DNA of 64,000 nt from Pogonophryne albipinna (GCA_028583405.1 CM053259.1:19815594-19879593), one strand, 5' to 3'; positions 30,213 to 43,600 are shown, counted from the stretch's first letter. A program made the numbers and translations. The notes: a model not told the origin generated them from the sequence alone.

Positions 30213-31287
30213 CTTCTAGGCTACTGTCCCGCAGCTCCTGCCTCTCTGTTGGACTCTGTCGCAGCGGGGCTGCTGCTGTGGTGCGGAGCGCACAAAGCAG
30301 ACTCTTCACAACGAAGGATCACTTCTTCTTCTTCAAGGAAGGGAAGGTTTCGCAGTACGCAGTCTACTGTCCCGCAGCTGCTGCCTCTCTGTTGGACTCC
30401 GGTACTGCACCTTACTCACGAGACGTTGTAAAAAAAAAATGGGTGGGAGGCGAATGCAGTAGAACGCCACAGTCACCCCCGTCGTGCGGGCCGGATGAGA
30501 ATGTCTGGCGGGCCGGATGTGGCCCGCGGGCCGCCAGTTGGTGGTCACTGCTCTAGACCGACAATTTTTTGGAGCTGGAAGTGAACCGGATTCCGGAGCT
30601 AAGAGCCGGCGCCGCTGCGGTGTGAACAGGAAAAACCGGCGCTTTTCAGGCTCCAGCTCCGAGCCGGAGCTGAAAAAGCGCTGGTGTGAAAGGGGCAAAA
30701 GAGGAGCAGGAGGGAGACAGGAGAGGCTGGTTCAGGAGCACAGACACACTTACAACTATAAATGAACCAAAAATAAATAAACAAGTTTCAGTGTTTTTTT
30801 CATATTGGAAATGGTATGTTATTGGTTATGGCCATGATTTTATGATTATTGAAATGTATACAGTTCTGTTTCATATAGGTGTTTCCATAGATCTAGTCTC
30901 TTTATTTTCCCCTCAAAATGCACCAGATTGATGCATTTAACTCCAACATTTAAAAAAAAAAATGTTTACCGGGGGAGCATGCCCCCGGACCCCCCTAGAC
31001 GATTTGAGGTCCACCCCCACTTTAAATCACATTGATAGGTTCCTAAATACATTTACCATTTTTTTTAAAATAATAACCCATGTCCATATGTTTATTTGTG
31101 GGTAGTAGATTTAAACTATAGGGCTATCACTATGGGCCCTGCCTGTACCTGTTCGCTCTGCCATGGCGTGAAGGGTCTGCTAACAAGCGACCAACAGAAA
31201 GGTTAATGTTGTTGCACGTCACGTCACCTCACTATTTGATATAAGACTAACATTCCTGACAATAGATCTCAATAGTCATCTTTTATG

Positions 31288-31936
31288 GTGTAAATGCATT
31301 TTTAATAATAACATTTTTGAATGGAACATTCTCAACATGAATGCATAAATCCAAATAAATATAACTTAAATATGTGGGAAAATACTGTGTTTGAAATGTG
31401 TAATTGAAATTAGATGCTAGCTTTTTGTTTTGATATATATATTTATATATATTTTGTATTCCAGTCTCCCTTCAGATGTGTTAAGTGGCATGGCATTCAA
31501 CACAATGCTGCTCACCTCCTTCAGTTGGGAGAAAAGCTGGTTCAGGTTCAGCCTTATGGGGGTACAGGGCTGCTGAGCCTAGAGATGGATCTGTTGGTCC
31601 TGGCACCAGGGGGAGGGACAACTGATTTAGTATGAATAGCTGCTAATAATCTACCTGTATTTGTTAAATGTCAGCTAAAAGACCAGTGCAATTAAAAACC
31701 TGTATAGATATTAACAGTACTTAATGTCAGCTTAGTAAAAAAAAACATAACAATTATTATTTACAATAGACTAAGCTTAGCTAACTGACACAATTCCACC
31801 ACTCATGGACCACACCCACCTTTTCTTTTGAAAAACTGGGTGACATACTGTCGCCCTTTAGTCCCTCTCTCTTGTTTTTCTCTCCTTTCTTTTCTCTTTT
31901 GAAAGCCTGACTTTGTGAGTCGTTGAGACATGGTAC
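31288..31936 (+). repeat. Duplicated segment, copy B (uninterrupted)
   Basis: Near-identical to copy A (25027-27531) without its insertions, from GTGTAAATGC to the CATGGTA where the two diverge. It preserves the empty target sites. It contains the same 56-codon open exon (31465-31635). Confidence 0.85.
31465..31635 (+). other. Uncharacterised open exon-like segment in copy B
   Basis: After a TATTCCAG acceptor the frame reads SPFRCVKWHGIQHNAAHLLQ, LGEKLVQVQPYGGTGLLSLE and MDLLVLAPGGGTTDLV, then TGA at 31633. Copy A at 25904-26074 is open through the same 57 codons (one Cys/Tyr change and one synonymous change). I do not recognise the product. It could be the last exon of a transposon gene or a captured host exon. 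Confidence 0.4.
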
Positions 31937-32469
31937 TACACACGTAAGTACTAGCATCCCTGCTCCTCACATGCTAGTGTCTGCTAGAAAGTGCCGGCGG
32001 TGCTGCACCGCGTTTGGAGGCAGGACCAAACCATTACATGTAAATAGAACGGGGTGTACAGAGGCTTTGGATAATTAACTTTTGGAAGAAAATAAGTTAA
32101 ATGAATTGTAAGTTTAGTGAGTACTTTACATTATCGATATAACGTCCTATTAATGTTAATTCTTGATGAATGATGAAAGGTTACTTAAACATTTTTTTCT
32201 TAATGTTCTAAAATAGTTTGGGCCCCCGTGGTGAGAGTGTTTGGGGTGGCCAATAGGGTGGCCAGGATTCAGCTGGGGGTGGCCACCCCCAGCCACCCCC
32301 CTGCTCCGCCACTGGCCCTGAACTGTATAGACACAAGTGCTGATGGAAGAGAGTAACTGTTGCATCATCTCACAGATTTCACATAACTTGTACAATCCTT
32401 TATTCAATCACTTCTAAAAGTTCTTTTATTTTGGTTTGGCAGGTATTATGAAAGTCAAAAATTGGTTGT

Positions 32470-33040
32470 TTATTTCAATATATGTGTTAGGGATGCCAGT
32501 GATTATTCGATTATTCGAATATTCGTTACAGTCTCCATAATCGAATATTATTTTTAAAAATCTATTTTATTTATATATTTTTTTATTATTATTTATGTTT
32601 TTTTTTTTTTTTTCTGGCTTAGTTTCAACCAAAATATAGACTAATGCTAATAATAGTAATAGTATTAATAATTGTAAATGGCCATTGGTCACACCACCAG
32701 TTTGTTTTACTGTAAACTTGGAGGAAGCCTGCGTGCAGAGCAGACTGCTGCTGCAGCACGCTACACACCGACCCCGCCCCCACCCCCCCCTCTCCCTCAC
32801 ACGTGCGACTAAAGATGAACAAAGCGGCAGGTAAAAAGAGTTCCTCCTCGTGGAACTACTTGGAACTTACAAGTCCAAAAGGAAGTTAAATGCAAGCTCT
32901 GCGAAAAGACGTTGGTCTATCACAGCTCAACCTCAACAATGCGTTCGCATTTGAGTGCGAAGCAAGCCAAAGAGGTTACAGAGAAAGACGCAGCAGCCGG
33001 CCATTACCAACTTCACTTCAAGGCCACGTCGTTGTGACGA
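32470..33040 (+). pseudogene. BED-finger (hAT/ZBED-type) transposase relic
   Basis: ATG at 32815 reads MNKAAGKKSSSSWNYLELTS and stops. One base out of frame, 32885-33034 reads VKCKLCEKTLVYHSSTSTMR, SHLSAKQAKEVTEKDAAAGH. Trp, Cys-x2-Cys and His fit a BED zinc finger, but the final His is Gln and a frameshift lies between the halves. An ATTCG-rich palindromic stretch at 32500-32545 upstream is typical of such elements. Element ends were not resolved. Confidence 0.6.
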
Positions 33041-33279
33041 CATGCGTGCATGTTTGTTGTTTGTACTGTTAAACATGTTCCAGTAAAGAAAACAACGGAA
33101 TTCCTTTTGTCTGAGTTTTTTTTTACTGGATTTATACCAATTAAGATGCAGAATAAGTCTGAAAACCTAAATGATGGCTGATGTCATGTTTTTCCAAGGC
33201 AGCAGGAGATTTCATCATTGTAACATATTGACTTTGATCATTTGGCTTTACACACTATCAAAGTCTTACTTACTCAGGA

Positions 33280-33309
33280 CAAACACACACACACACACAC
33301 ACACACACA
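33280..33309 (+). repeat. (CA)15 microsatellite
   Basis: Short CA run about 680 bases before the first znf704 exon seen here. Confidence 0.9.
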
Positions 33310-33990
33310 GTGCTTGTTATGTTAATAGGGAACATGTACCATAGGTATGCTGTCTGTAATAAAGCTATTGACTTCTCTTTGATCACAGGGACTGCCTCTC
33401 TCTGAGGAATACATGCGGGAGGATTAAGACACCTGCTTCTAGTGCACGTTTGCCCCTTGCCAATTACAAGAGACAAATATGTGTGCAGTGTGTGTTTAGC
33501 CTGTTGTATGGATTGGCTGCTGTGTGTACTGTACAGCCACTGAGCTTGTGTTAATTGCACAGGCTTTAGGGTTTGAAAGTAAGACCCACATCAGTCTAGA
33601 TTAGTTTAAACATGTTATTTTTATACAGCAGCATTTCAGCTGTTGGCTGTTGATTTTACCAATAGTGTCTGGCCAATTGCGTCAGTCTCTCTCAAAGAAA
33701 ATCAAATAAGAAAGAAAACTTAAATACAATTAGCAGCATAGACAGTCATCGCACCAAAATGCAAAGCAGAGTGGCCTGGTTTTGTCTGAAAACATCTGGA
33801 GGGAAAAGAAGACACACACTGTGTTCTTTAGCTACATCATTTATATTGGTTATGGTTATTATGTATTAGTGCGATGAGGAAAAATAGCTGCTATTTATCC
33901 GCCAGTAGTACAAAGTTGCTTCAATTGACTCTGAGGTTGGTGGCAGAAGATGCTCAGTAATATCTAACTCTTTTTCTCCTGTGTTCACAG

Positions 33991-34094
33991 ACGGTCAGAG
34001 GAGGAGGTGGACATGGACAAGGTGACGGCTGCCATGGTGTTGACGAGTCTCTCCACCAGCCCGCTGGTCAGGAGTCCGCCTTTCAAAGTCAACG
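33991..34094 (+). CDS. znf704: znf704 exon: conserved [10 protein letters not shown] box
   Basis: Acceptor TTCACAG ends at 33990; donor GTGAGT begins at 34095. The first base completes a codon from an unseen upstream exon and the last base G starts a Glu codon. It encodes [20 protein letters not shown] followed by [14 protein letters not shown]. This short box is the most conserved N-terminal motif of the ZNF395/ZNF704/SLC2A4RG family; its biochemical role is not evident from sequence. Confidence 0.92.
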
Positions 34095-34580
34095 GTGAGT
34101 TTCTCAGCTGTTAACTCGCCCAATAAGTGGGAGACATCTTTTTGAGTTTTGACGAATACAATATGTTTTAAACTTCACAGCTTCAAATACATCTTTGGCT
34201 TTGATGTGTAATTTCTTTCGTACCAGACCTTTATGACCCCATGAAAAAAGTAGCGCAGCCAAAGTCTTTTATTAGCATGTTTTGCCGTACGCTGACTTCT
34301 CATTCCCCCACAGCTGTTATCATGTGAATGCATGTAGAGTAGATGCTTAGATGGATAAATTACTGCCACCTGCTGTGCCTTAGGATTCTCTCATCAATGA
34401 GTTGTGGAAATGTAAAAAAAAAATGCACAAAGAATCTGGATCTCTGCCACCCTACACGGTGGCGGGAATCCAAAGTGCCCCTTAACTGCAATCACATGCA
34501 ACCACTCCGTTAGTCTGTGTAACCACTGAACATTCAACCGTGCAGCCAACCCTCCAACCACCATGCACATGTTATCACAG

Positions 34581-34661
<81 letters not shown>

Positions 34662-37600
34662 CAGTCAGATGTTAAACGTACATCACATACATCATGCATA
34701 CATGCACAAAGTGGATTTTAAATACCAACTGTACACTTTTATCTTAATGTAGTCATACACATGTCACACCAATGTATACAAGCTAGTTATCCTACAATGT
34801 GCATTTACATCGGTACACACAGTTAGTTCTCATGTATCGTGCAACATGCCGAGCATCATGGTTCACCCATAATCCAACATACAGTATGATTGTTCAGTTG
34901 CCTTCTAACTCTCATTGAAAGATGTTTTCTATTATAAAAATAACAAAAGAAAAAAGAGCAGATCAGAGAAGCATTCTTATCTTCTCCAAGCCTATCAAAC
35001 TATATACTCTTATTCTCTTTGACTAACATCCATCTAAACAAACACCTAACTTTCTCACACACACTAAAGTACACACTTTAAAGTTTCCCCCAGCCTCAAC
35101 CTTTACAAAGTGAAATGTATTTTGTTGCTGATATTCAAAAGAAAAATGTCTTTGATCTGGAAAATCAAGACCTTGGAAGTGTCTCGGCGGAACCAAGTAA
35201 CTTTTCTTTTTTCCTAGTGTCGCACACAGCAGGAGTTCTGGTAGGCTCTTTGTGTGAAGTGCAAATAAAGCTGTCTGAACTTAATTGAATGTCTTGATCT
35301 CCCATCACTGACAGTCTATCTCCCACAGGTTCTGTGAATGTATCATCTACAAATATGAATAAAGCAGTTAGATTTGCTGTTTGATTTCCTCTCAGGATTT
35401 ACCTTTCTTCCTGTCTCCCCCCCTCTGTTTAGAAGGTCTGAGTGGTTCATGGAAAGACAACGGCTTCGTTGGCCCCTTCACCCCCTCCAGTAACAGCTCC
35501 TCTGGGGGCTACTGGAGCTGGTCTGCCCCCAGTGACCAGTCCAACCCCTCCACACCCTCACCCCCGCTCTCCGCAGACAGCTTCAAGCCTTTCCGTGTGC
35601 CCAGCCTGGGGGGTGTGGGGAACGGCCCCGCGGGGCCTGAAGACCCCAGCTTGGACGATCAGGACGGCAGCAGCCTGCTCTTCGATGAGCCCATCCCTCG
35701 CAAGCGCAAGGTGAATACTGCAGACAACGTCTAATTCAAAAGGCTGGGAAGAAAAGGCCAGTTCTCTTTCTTAGCGCTAAAAACTAATCTCAATCGACAA
35801 ATAGTTAAAGGCATTTTTACTATTAAAAAACAAATAGGCAAACACAAGAAGAAATGTGTTTATTGCTCATATTTAAGAACATTCGAAACATCAGACAGTA
35901 ACGGAGCGTCACACTACAGCTTCAAAAAAAGCTTGGAGCTGGGCGTGTCTGAAGCTTGGGGATTTTATTCGAGCAACGCGACCAACAACCAATCACATGA
36001 ATCTCCCGCCCCCGACATACAAAGCAAAAAACCCCGGGGATTTTATGCGAGCAATATATATATAAACTCCCCAAACAGGCAAAAACCTACCAGTTTCACC
36101 CACTGTCTCTGCCACCTCCCTCCATGACTGGTTCTTCCGGTTTGTATCGCAGTAGGTGAAGAGGGTCTGGTCATACAAAACCGGGTGATTTGCTACGGAG
36201 ATAAATAGTTTCTCCTCCATCTTTTTTTTAAATATAGAAATCAACGGCGGGATATCTCTCCCAGCTTAGACGCGGTTTGATTGGCTAGCGCTTGAGCTGT
36301 CAGATTTTCAGAAACGGGATTTGATTGGCTGGCGCTGGCTACTCCGGCGTCTCCAGCGGAGACGGACCGCTATGCTACCCACAATTCAGTTCGGCGAAAA
36401 GCGAGGCAACGTGACTGGGCAGACGCGTTGGAAACTGTTTTTGAAGCTGTCGACGCTGTAGTGTGGACGCAGCGTAAGAAAACAGTTTCTTCTTTTGTTT
36501 GACAAACATTAAATTGTTCATGATGGCCATCGTCTGGTATAAAGCGGAACAGCTTTCTCCACCAAAACTCAGCTGGATAAAACTTTGTTTTGTCGCCTAG
36601 TCACAGCCAAAATCTGGATTTAGTTCTGCTTATTTACATGTTTTTTTGTTTCTGTTACAAAATAAGGATTTAATCAGTTTAAATCAGTGAGACGTCAAAC
36701 AAATCACTGTTATAAGCTTAGTTTAGTCTTTTTATCTTTTCTAAAACACTCCACACGAAACATAGTTGTACAATTAGTCACTAAACAAACAAACAGACAC
36801 AGATTGATCAACTATGTTTACGTATCAAATGATCAGTGAGTTAAATCCAACCGAAAGTTCTTCATAACTTCATAACAGCCCCATCATATGTCTGTACACA
36901 CCAAAACCAGTGTTTCTTTATGATTTAGTCTGGGGTTTGAAAAAAAATACAGTGTGAGTAATAGTTTATTGTGGAAGAAAGGCCAAAGCAGAGAGAAAGA
37001 TGCATTTTAAGATAAAGCCATCTTGTTATGGACAAGGTCTAAGCAGCTTTTCAAAGAGTTATTTTGAAAAGCCATTTTCTCTCAGGCCGAAAGCTCCAAT
37101 TAAATTGCCCAGTAAATTCCTGAGCCCTCATAGTTTCTAGGAAATAAGAGATTGCTCTGTGATCATGACCTTATGCGGCGCCCTAGAAGGATTATAAAAA
37201 GTCGCAAGAGTACTGCAAGAGGTTCCTTTTCTTTCAGAGCGGAGTCACATATTAAGGGGTTTAGAAGAGAAAGGCAGCAGCTCTCCTGATAGCAGGCAGA
37301 TCTCTAAATAAGAAGATGTCAGATGTACACTAGCTGCTTGATTCCCTCCTTCCACACACTGATAATAACCTCTGAGGTTAGACTCTCTGACTGATTGGCA
37401 GAGATGAAAATGGGACAGGAAAGGACGCGCAGCCTTTCTGCTCCAGCGGTGGTTTTGTCATTGTTGCCCTGATGTTATAAACACAACACACACACACGTT
37501 TTTCTTTTTCTCACTCATCATTTTGCCTCGTCTCATTTCTACACACACCACTGACAGCTCAGTGTCACTCGTTATTTGTTGTGATGTATATTGCTTTGTT

Positions 37601-40600
37601 CTCCTTCTTTATCTCTCTCTCTGCTTATCAGCACTCCTACTTGCCGGTTGGTCGTTTTCTGTCAGTATCATCCATCTATCCCTCCTTTCCTCCTTCTCAC
37701 TCCTCCTTCCTTCCCCCACTTCCTCTCCCATGTTTCGACCTCCCTCTCCCCTCGTACTGTCAGTGTGTGTGTGTGAGTGTGTGTCCTCTCTGGACATTTG
37801 CCCTTCATAATTACTTCTTAGCCTTCACGTGGAGCCGCTCCATAACGGCAGTAATGATTTGAATACCCGCTACAGCAAACATAAAGATCCTGCTGTCCTC
37901 ACGTCTTGACTAAAAATCAATATAGACCCTGGGGTGAGCTCAACATCATACTGTAGTAATTGGGGACTTATCACAAAGACGACCAAAAAGAGAGGGAGAG
38001 AGAGAGAGAAACATTTAAAAGTGTAAAGGAGAGAAAATCAGAGCCAAAGAAAGGTTATGGGTAAAGAATTAAAGGGGACTAATAGGAATAACTGAACTGA
38101 GAATGAGACAAAAAAAGATTTCTTAATAATTGGATAACGATGTCGGTGACTTACATAAACACAGATAAACACACACACACACACACATGCTCTTTGTGCA
38201 ATGCCAAGGTTTCACATTAAATGATCAACAGACTCCTCTGGTGCTCTCTCTTCTCTCTTGGCAAGGCAACACATTTGGATGTCACTATTTAATTAACTGT
38301 GAAATGCTTATTTTAAAGGAAATAACGCACACTCACCACCCAGGGTTTCCGTTAGTCGGTAATTACCGGTTTTTAGCTGGTAAAATTGAATAAAAACCGG
38401 TAAATTCAAAACCTGCCGGTCAAAATGTCCGATGCTCCGATCGATTGGCCGTCGATCATTATCGGCCGATATTCACTCTTAATAGTTTGATCTGTGCTCT
38501 CTATAAAGGCCGATCAGGAGAGCTGGGTCTGATCGATGTGGACACGTGAGAGAGATCAGATCAGCTGCTGCATAATCACCTGAAGCCCCGCCCACTGTTT
38601 AGCGCGCTGCATGAGAAACTGACGGGCTGTCAGAAGAGAGAGGGAGAGAGAGAGGAAAAGAGAGGATCCGTTTCTCCCGTGTTGTTATTAAAAGTTAATG
38701 TAAACTTTTGAATAATGTACTTCATCTATTGCAAGTAGTTAATTTGAATGTAATAATGATGTTGTTTGTTGTTTGTAGAGTCATTTATTGAAAATGAATC
38801 TGAATTTTTCGATCTGTTACGATTATAAACTGAAGCAATATAAAAATGAGCCCCATTAACTGCGTTTTAAACATCAGCATATCCGGTAATAGTCCGGTAA
38901 GAACCTGCTAACGGAAACTCTGCTACACAATTCTTATTATTGAAACATGACCGGTAAGTTTCAAATTTGTCCGGTAAAATCAATTCTGTTCGGACATTTG
39001 ACCGGCGAGAAAAAATCCTAGCGGAAACCCTGTCACCACCACACAATAACAGACTTTGTTACCCGGAGACAAAACAATGCACAAGGGGGGAGGGGGAGAC
39101 AGAGGATTGTTGATATGCGTGTGTTTCTGAAAAGAGGAGGAAGATTTAAGAAAGAAAAAAAACATATTGTCCAAATGAAATCAGCCTCCTTAACAATAGT
39201 TTGATGGACAGGCCTATGAGACCATTTATCATGGCTCAGAGCGGGGAGGCACGTGGGGCTTATCACTCCATTCAGAACAATATACAGTCTCTCTTAGGAC
39301 GCCTGCGCTGTAATTACAGTACACAGAGAAAATGATACGGTAGCCCGCCAGCTCACAACCAGAGAGAAATCTACAGTTTTTCTTCCTTACTCAGCTCCTA
39401 GAAAAATGTGTTTTCAGACTAGCTCCACACAAAGAAAAAATACATCCATAACCAAGGTGAAGGAGAACATTGTATGAAGTTTTATTTGTATTTATTTTTG
39501 TTAGTATCAAGTCAAAATGTACTGTTTTTACTAAGGTGAAGTTTGACAGCATAACAAAAAAGAATCCACTTTTTGTAATAATAGAACAATCAGTTTAAGC
39601 TTGGATAAAATGCAATTGAGCTGATATGTGTCACTTAAAGCTTTTTGATGGAGCTACAGTCATACATTTCATTAACTGTACATTAGCGTATGACAGGATA
39701 ACACCAACCATAGTTTTCATCATGTTTTTTAATTTCTGTCTGTCCTTGCACTAGTGTCACAGATGCTGCCACTTTAAAGATCTTATATAATAATTAACTG
39801 ACTGCTTATAACCTCCAGTAGGTGAGAAAAATGTATTTTCAGCAATGCTGCTGCTGTTATGCACTTGAGAAGCTTTTTTCCTATATGCCTGATAATGAGG
39901 AGGAAATATAATTATGATGGTACTTTAGGGTGGTTGACCAACCCTGGAGGGAAATACCACCTCTATCACACCTCCTGTAGTGTATACATAGATTTAATTA
40001 AATGATTGAGTGAGTTTTATGCATATATCAGGAGAAAATATCCTCAAGTCAATCTGCACATGTTTGACTCCTTGACATGATAGGAATGTTGTTATAAAGT
40101 CAATAGTATAGCGACATACAAACCCAGATGTTATACTGTGTAAGTTAGCAACTGTTGCTCTACACACCACATATTTTTGTCAACACGTACCCCTTTATGA
40201 GCTGCTGTGTTTTTCACTGTAACTACTGTTTCCTGTTTCAGAACTCAATGAAGGTGATGTTCAAGTGCCTGTGGAAGAACTGTGGCAAAGTGTTGAGTAC
40301 CGCCGCGGGCATCCAGAGACACATCCGCACCATCCACCTGGGGTAAGACAAACACACACACACACACACATATTGCCTCCCTAAACTACACTTCACTACC
40401 CAAGCCAGCTTCATTGTCAAAACAGCAGATTAATGGTTGATGGATTATCACCACGGTAACACTTTGAGCTCTGGGAGTGAGGGTGGAGGCGGAGAACAAT
40501 GATATCGGAGGAATCGCACATTTACACTGACGTTCAATTAAACTGAGGATCTACACTCATTAACTGTAGATGATTGTGTTTTTGGAAAACTGACATTAAT

Positions 40601-43600
40601 GTTGAAGAGAGCTCAGCGGGTGTGTGATGCTTTGACAAGTTGGACATGAGCAGTTATTAGCATTCAAAGGATATTCTGCTTTAATTTAACTTTGGAAAGC
40701 TGCAACCATTGCCAATTTTCAGAGTGAAACGTCGTTGTTGTCAAAAGCTTCTAATTCATCTTATTTAGTATTTTCTTTTATATAGATCTATCTGTTTTAT
40801 TTACTTTGTTTTAGTTTTTGTATTTTATTCGATTTTTTTGTCTCTCTCTGTATAGCATCTTGAGTCTGCCTCTTTGTATTAAACGTCCTTTACAAATAAA
40901 ACTGTCTTATTTTATCAATATGTGTAATTTCCCCTCTCCACCCCCCTCCCTCTCTCTGTCTGCAGGCGTAACTGTGACTCGGACTGCAGTGACGGAGAGG
41001 AGGACTTCTACTACTCGGAGATCAAGCTCAACACAGACTCGGTGGCGGATGGGCTGAGCAGCCTGTCCCCTGTGTCCCCGTCCATCCTCTCCCCTGTTCC
41101 TCCTCCCCCCTCTCCTCTCCCATCATTCAACCAGCTGTCGGACTCCCACAGACCTCCGCAGTCCTCTGACGCCAAGGAGCCTCACCCCGGAGGAACCACC
41201 CCCCTCAGCCGCTCTGCGCCCAGCGCTCTCTACCTCATCCAGACGGACCACGCCTACCAGGTGAGTGGAGAGCAGAGGGAGTATCACACCAAGGGATGTG
41301 ACAATGACAATATAGGATTTTAACATGGATCTTGGTTAAAACGCTCACTAGTTGATCGTGAAAGGGCACAACAAGATTTAGAATCAGGGTTGAGAGCAGA
41401 GCAGGTAGGACCCAAGTGCAGGACACAAAGTATCTTGGCAAAAGTAAATGTAATTACATATTTGTTATATAAACCAATCCTGCAGAAGAGTGCAGGGTAA
41501 GGGAAGCCAAACGTAACTAATCTCTTCAATAGACAAAAACAGAACAAAACTCTCCAAAAATGATATACAACAAACAAGGATCCGACAAACACTGACAGAA
41601 AAACAGAACTTAAAGGGGACCTATCATGCAGAATGCACTTTGTGATGTCTTTTATACATACACATGTGTCCCCGGTGCGTCGGGGAACTCACGCAGCGTC
41701 ATGAAAATAAAACCCTCTCTCTTTTCCTCCGTACCCACATTTTTAAAAAATGGGGGTACAACGAGCGGATACAGATTTGCTGCCGATTTGACGTCAAATC
41801 GGCGGCGGACCCACAGAAAGTTGCTATCAGAAACAATGCCTGACGTGTTTTGGACGTAATCTCGTCTTTGTTTACATTAGCAAGCCTCGCTAACACTCAG
41901 AGCTAACCGTTACTGTAGAGCACATGTGTTTAAAAAGCACGAAATAAAAAAAGAACTCTCCTTGTGATAAACCTGCAAGAGAAAAGGCATTTGAGCTCCA
42001 TACTATTTCAGAAATAATCCTTGACGTGGTTTAAACAGGATGGCGTTTGATCACAACCGAATGTAACTTCATCTCCGGTAGAATTCTGATCAGGCATTAG
42101 CTCCGCCTCCTCCTCTTTTTTTTTTTTTTCAAGCTAAGGACCCAAAATCTGAGTTTCTCTAACAGGAGTTCAAAAGAGGGGTTTGAGCATTATGAGGCAT
42201 GGCTACAATGAGTGATCTGTTTGGGATTTTGAAAAAAAAACTTCACAGACATGTTTTATATAGGTATGGCCCTACAATATATATTTCAAATATAGCATGA
42301 TAGGTCCACTTTAAATACATGCAGAAATAATCACAAGGACACAGCTGGGCAGGAGCATCACCAGGGGAACATAATCAGGTAATCAAACAGGGGGAGGGAG
42401 AACACAGAGACAGGAAGTAGAAACAGACCTAACACAGGGGGGGGAAGACTTTTCCAAATAAAACACAGATCATGACATTGAGAATGAGGAAGGCTTCTGA
42501 TGGGCCATATAAAATGCTGCTGATAAGTGTAAATAGATCCTTTTAGGTAGAACATCTCACCATTTCCTCCTTTGTCCTCCCCCCTCAGGCCACAGCTCCA
42601 GTGTCCATCCCGTCCAGCAACAGTAACTCCAGCGGGTCGGCCTGCACCAGTTTCACCCCCACCAACAGCTCCAACTTCAGCATCTCCTGGCAGTCACCAC
42701 CCGTCACTTTCACCGGCTCCACGGTGAGTAACTTAAACATTTATTCTCAGCCACATGCACAGTTACATTTGGACTCTTATAATACATTGTTTTTTCTGCC
42801 CCCTCCAGGTGTCCCCCAGTAAGAGCCAGGGCTTCGGTGAACAGCGCTCCCAAACCATCGCCGTCCTCTCGTCCCCGCCCAGAGCCACCACCGCCCTCAG
42901 GTACCCGATCCTCTTACCTGACATTTCCTTTTTTAGCTTTAATTAAAGCCAAACAATCCGAAAGCTCATAATAAATATTACCATAGACAACGCATACCTA
43001 AGCTAATTCTCTATTTAATTCAACCTTACTGAGTGAAAATAACATAACATATTTACTCTCAAATCAGCTCAATGACTCTTAATTAAAGAGAAGTCTTGAT
43101 AAATCAGCCTCTGATCTACCAAATCCACTCTAGATTGTATGATTTATGTGTTGTTTCCTTTTTAACACATCACAACCTTGTAGTTTGTTGATGGGCGTTT
43201 AGCTGCAATTAGAAAAGGCAAAACATAGGAGAATAGTTTGACATTTTGAGAAATGCAACTATTATATGCTTTCTTAAGTCACATAAGAAGTGTGATTACA
43301 ACTCTCATACAGCAAGCAACTGGTTAGCTTAGCTTAGCATAAAGACTTGAAACAGATGGAAACAGGTAGCCTGGCTCTGTACAAAGGGAATGATCATCTC
43401 ATGTTGCTCTTAACGAAAAAGCACCAAAGCGTGTATTTTAGTAGTCTAACAATTTGATTTCAATGTTTTCAAAAGGAATGTTTTTTTTACCACTGGTTTT
43501 TTGAATGATAGTGCACTTAATCATTTAGATGATGATTTATAATGTATCCACTTCTCCCTCTCAGTCGGAAGGTGCGCGGTGAGGGGAAGAAGTGCCGTAA

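Larger units (their letters stand above)
29140..30550. mobile_element. hAT (Charlie-like ends) nested element
   Basis: Ends CAGGGATCACCAACTACA and CAGTTGGTGGTCACTG, flanked by the exact 8-bp repeat CTCTAGAC (29132-29139 and 30551-30558). Contains GGGCC-rich sub-termini and an 18-base poly-G near 29203-29220. No transposase ORF is evident; about 930 bp of it is a later insertion. Confidence 0.85.
28159..30692. mobile_element. Palindromic DNA element with a three-level insertion nest
   Basis: Ends CTTTCACACCAGCGCTTTT and, at 30673-30692, its reverse complement. Sub-terminal parts also mirror each other (AGCTCCGAGC / GCTCGGAGCT; TTCACACCGC / GCGGTGTGAA). No target duplication is clear. It contains the element 29140-30550, which contains 29279-30212, which contains a LINE fragment. 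Confidence 0.55.
23594..32314. mobile_element. hAT-like outer element (8.7 kb) hosting a transposon nest
   Basis: Both ends carry the terminal inverted repeat CAGTGGCGGAGC (start 23594; reverse complement ending 32314). It is flanked by an exact 8-bp direct repeat GCCCTGAA (23586-23593 and 32315-32322), the target-site duplication length of hAT elements. A relic transposase first exon of zf-TTF type lies inside on the - strand (24526-25000). Most of the length consists of later insertions: 24605-24840, 25184-25877, 26154-27299, 26638-27067 and 28159-30692. No intact transposase is seen. Confidence 0.8.
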
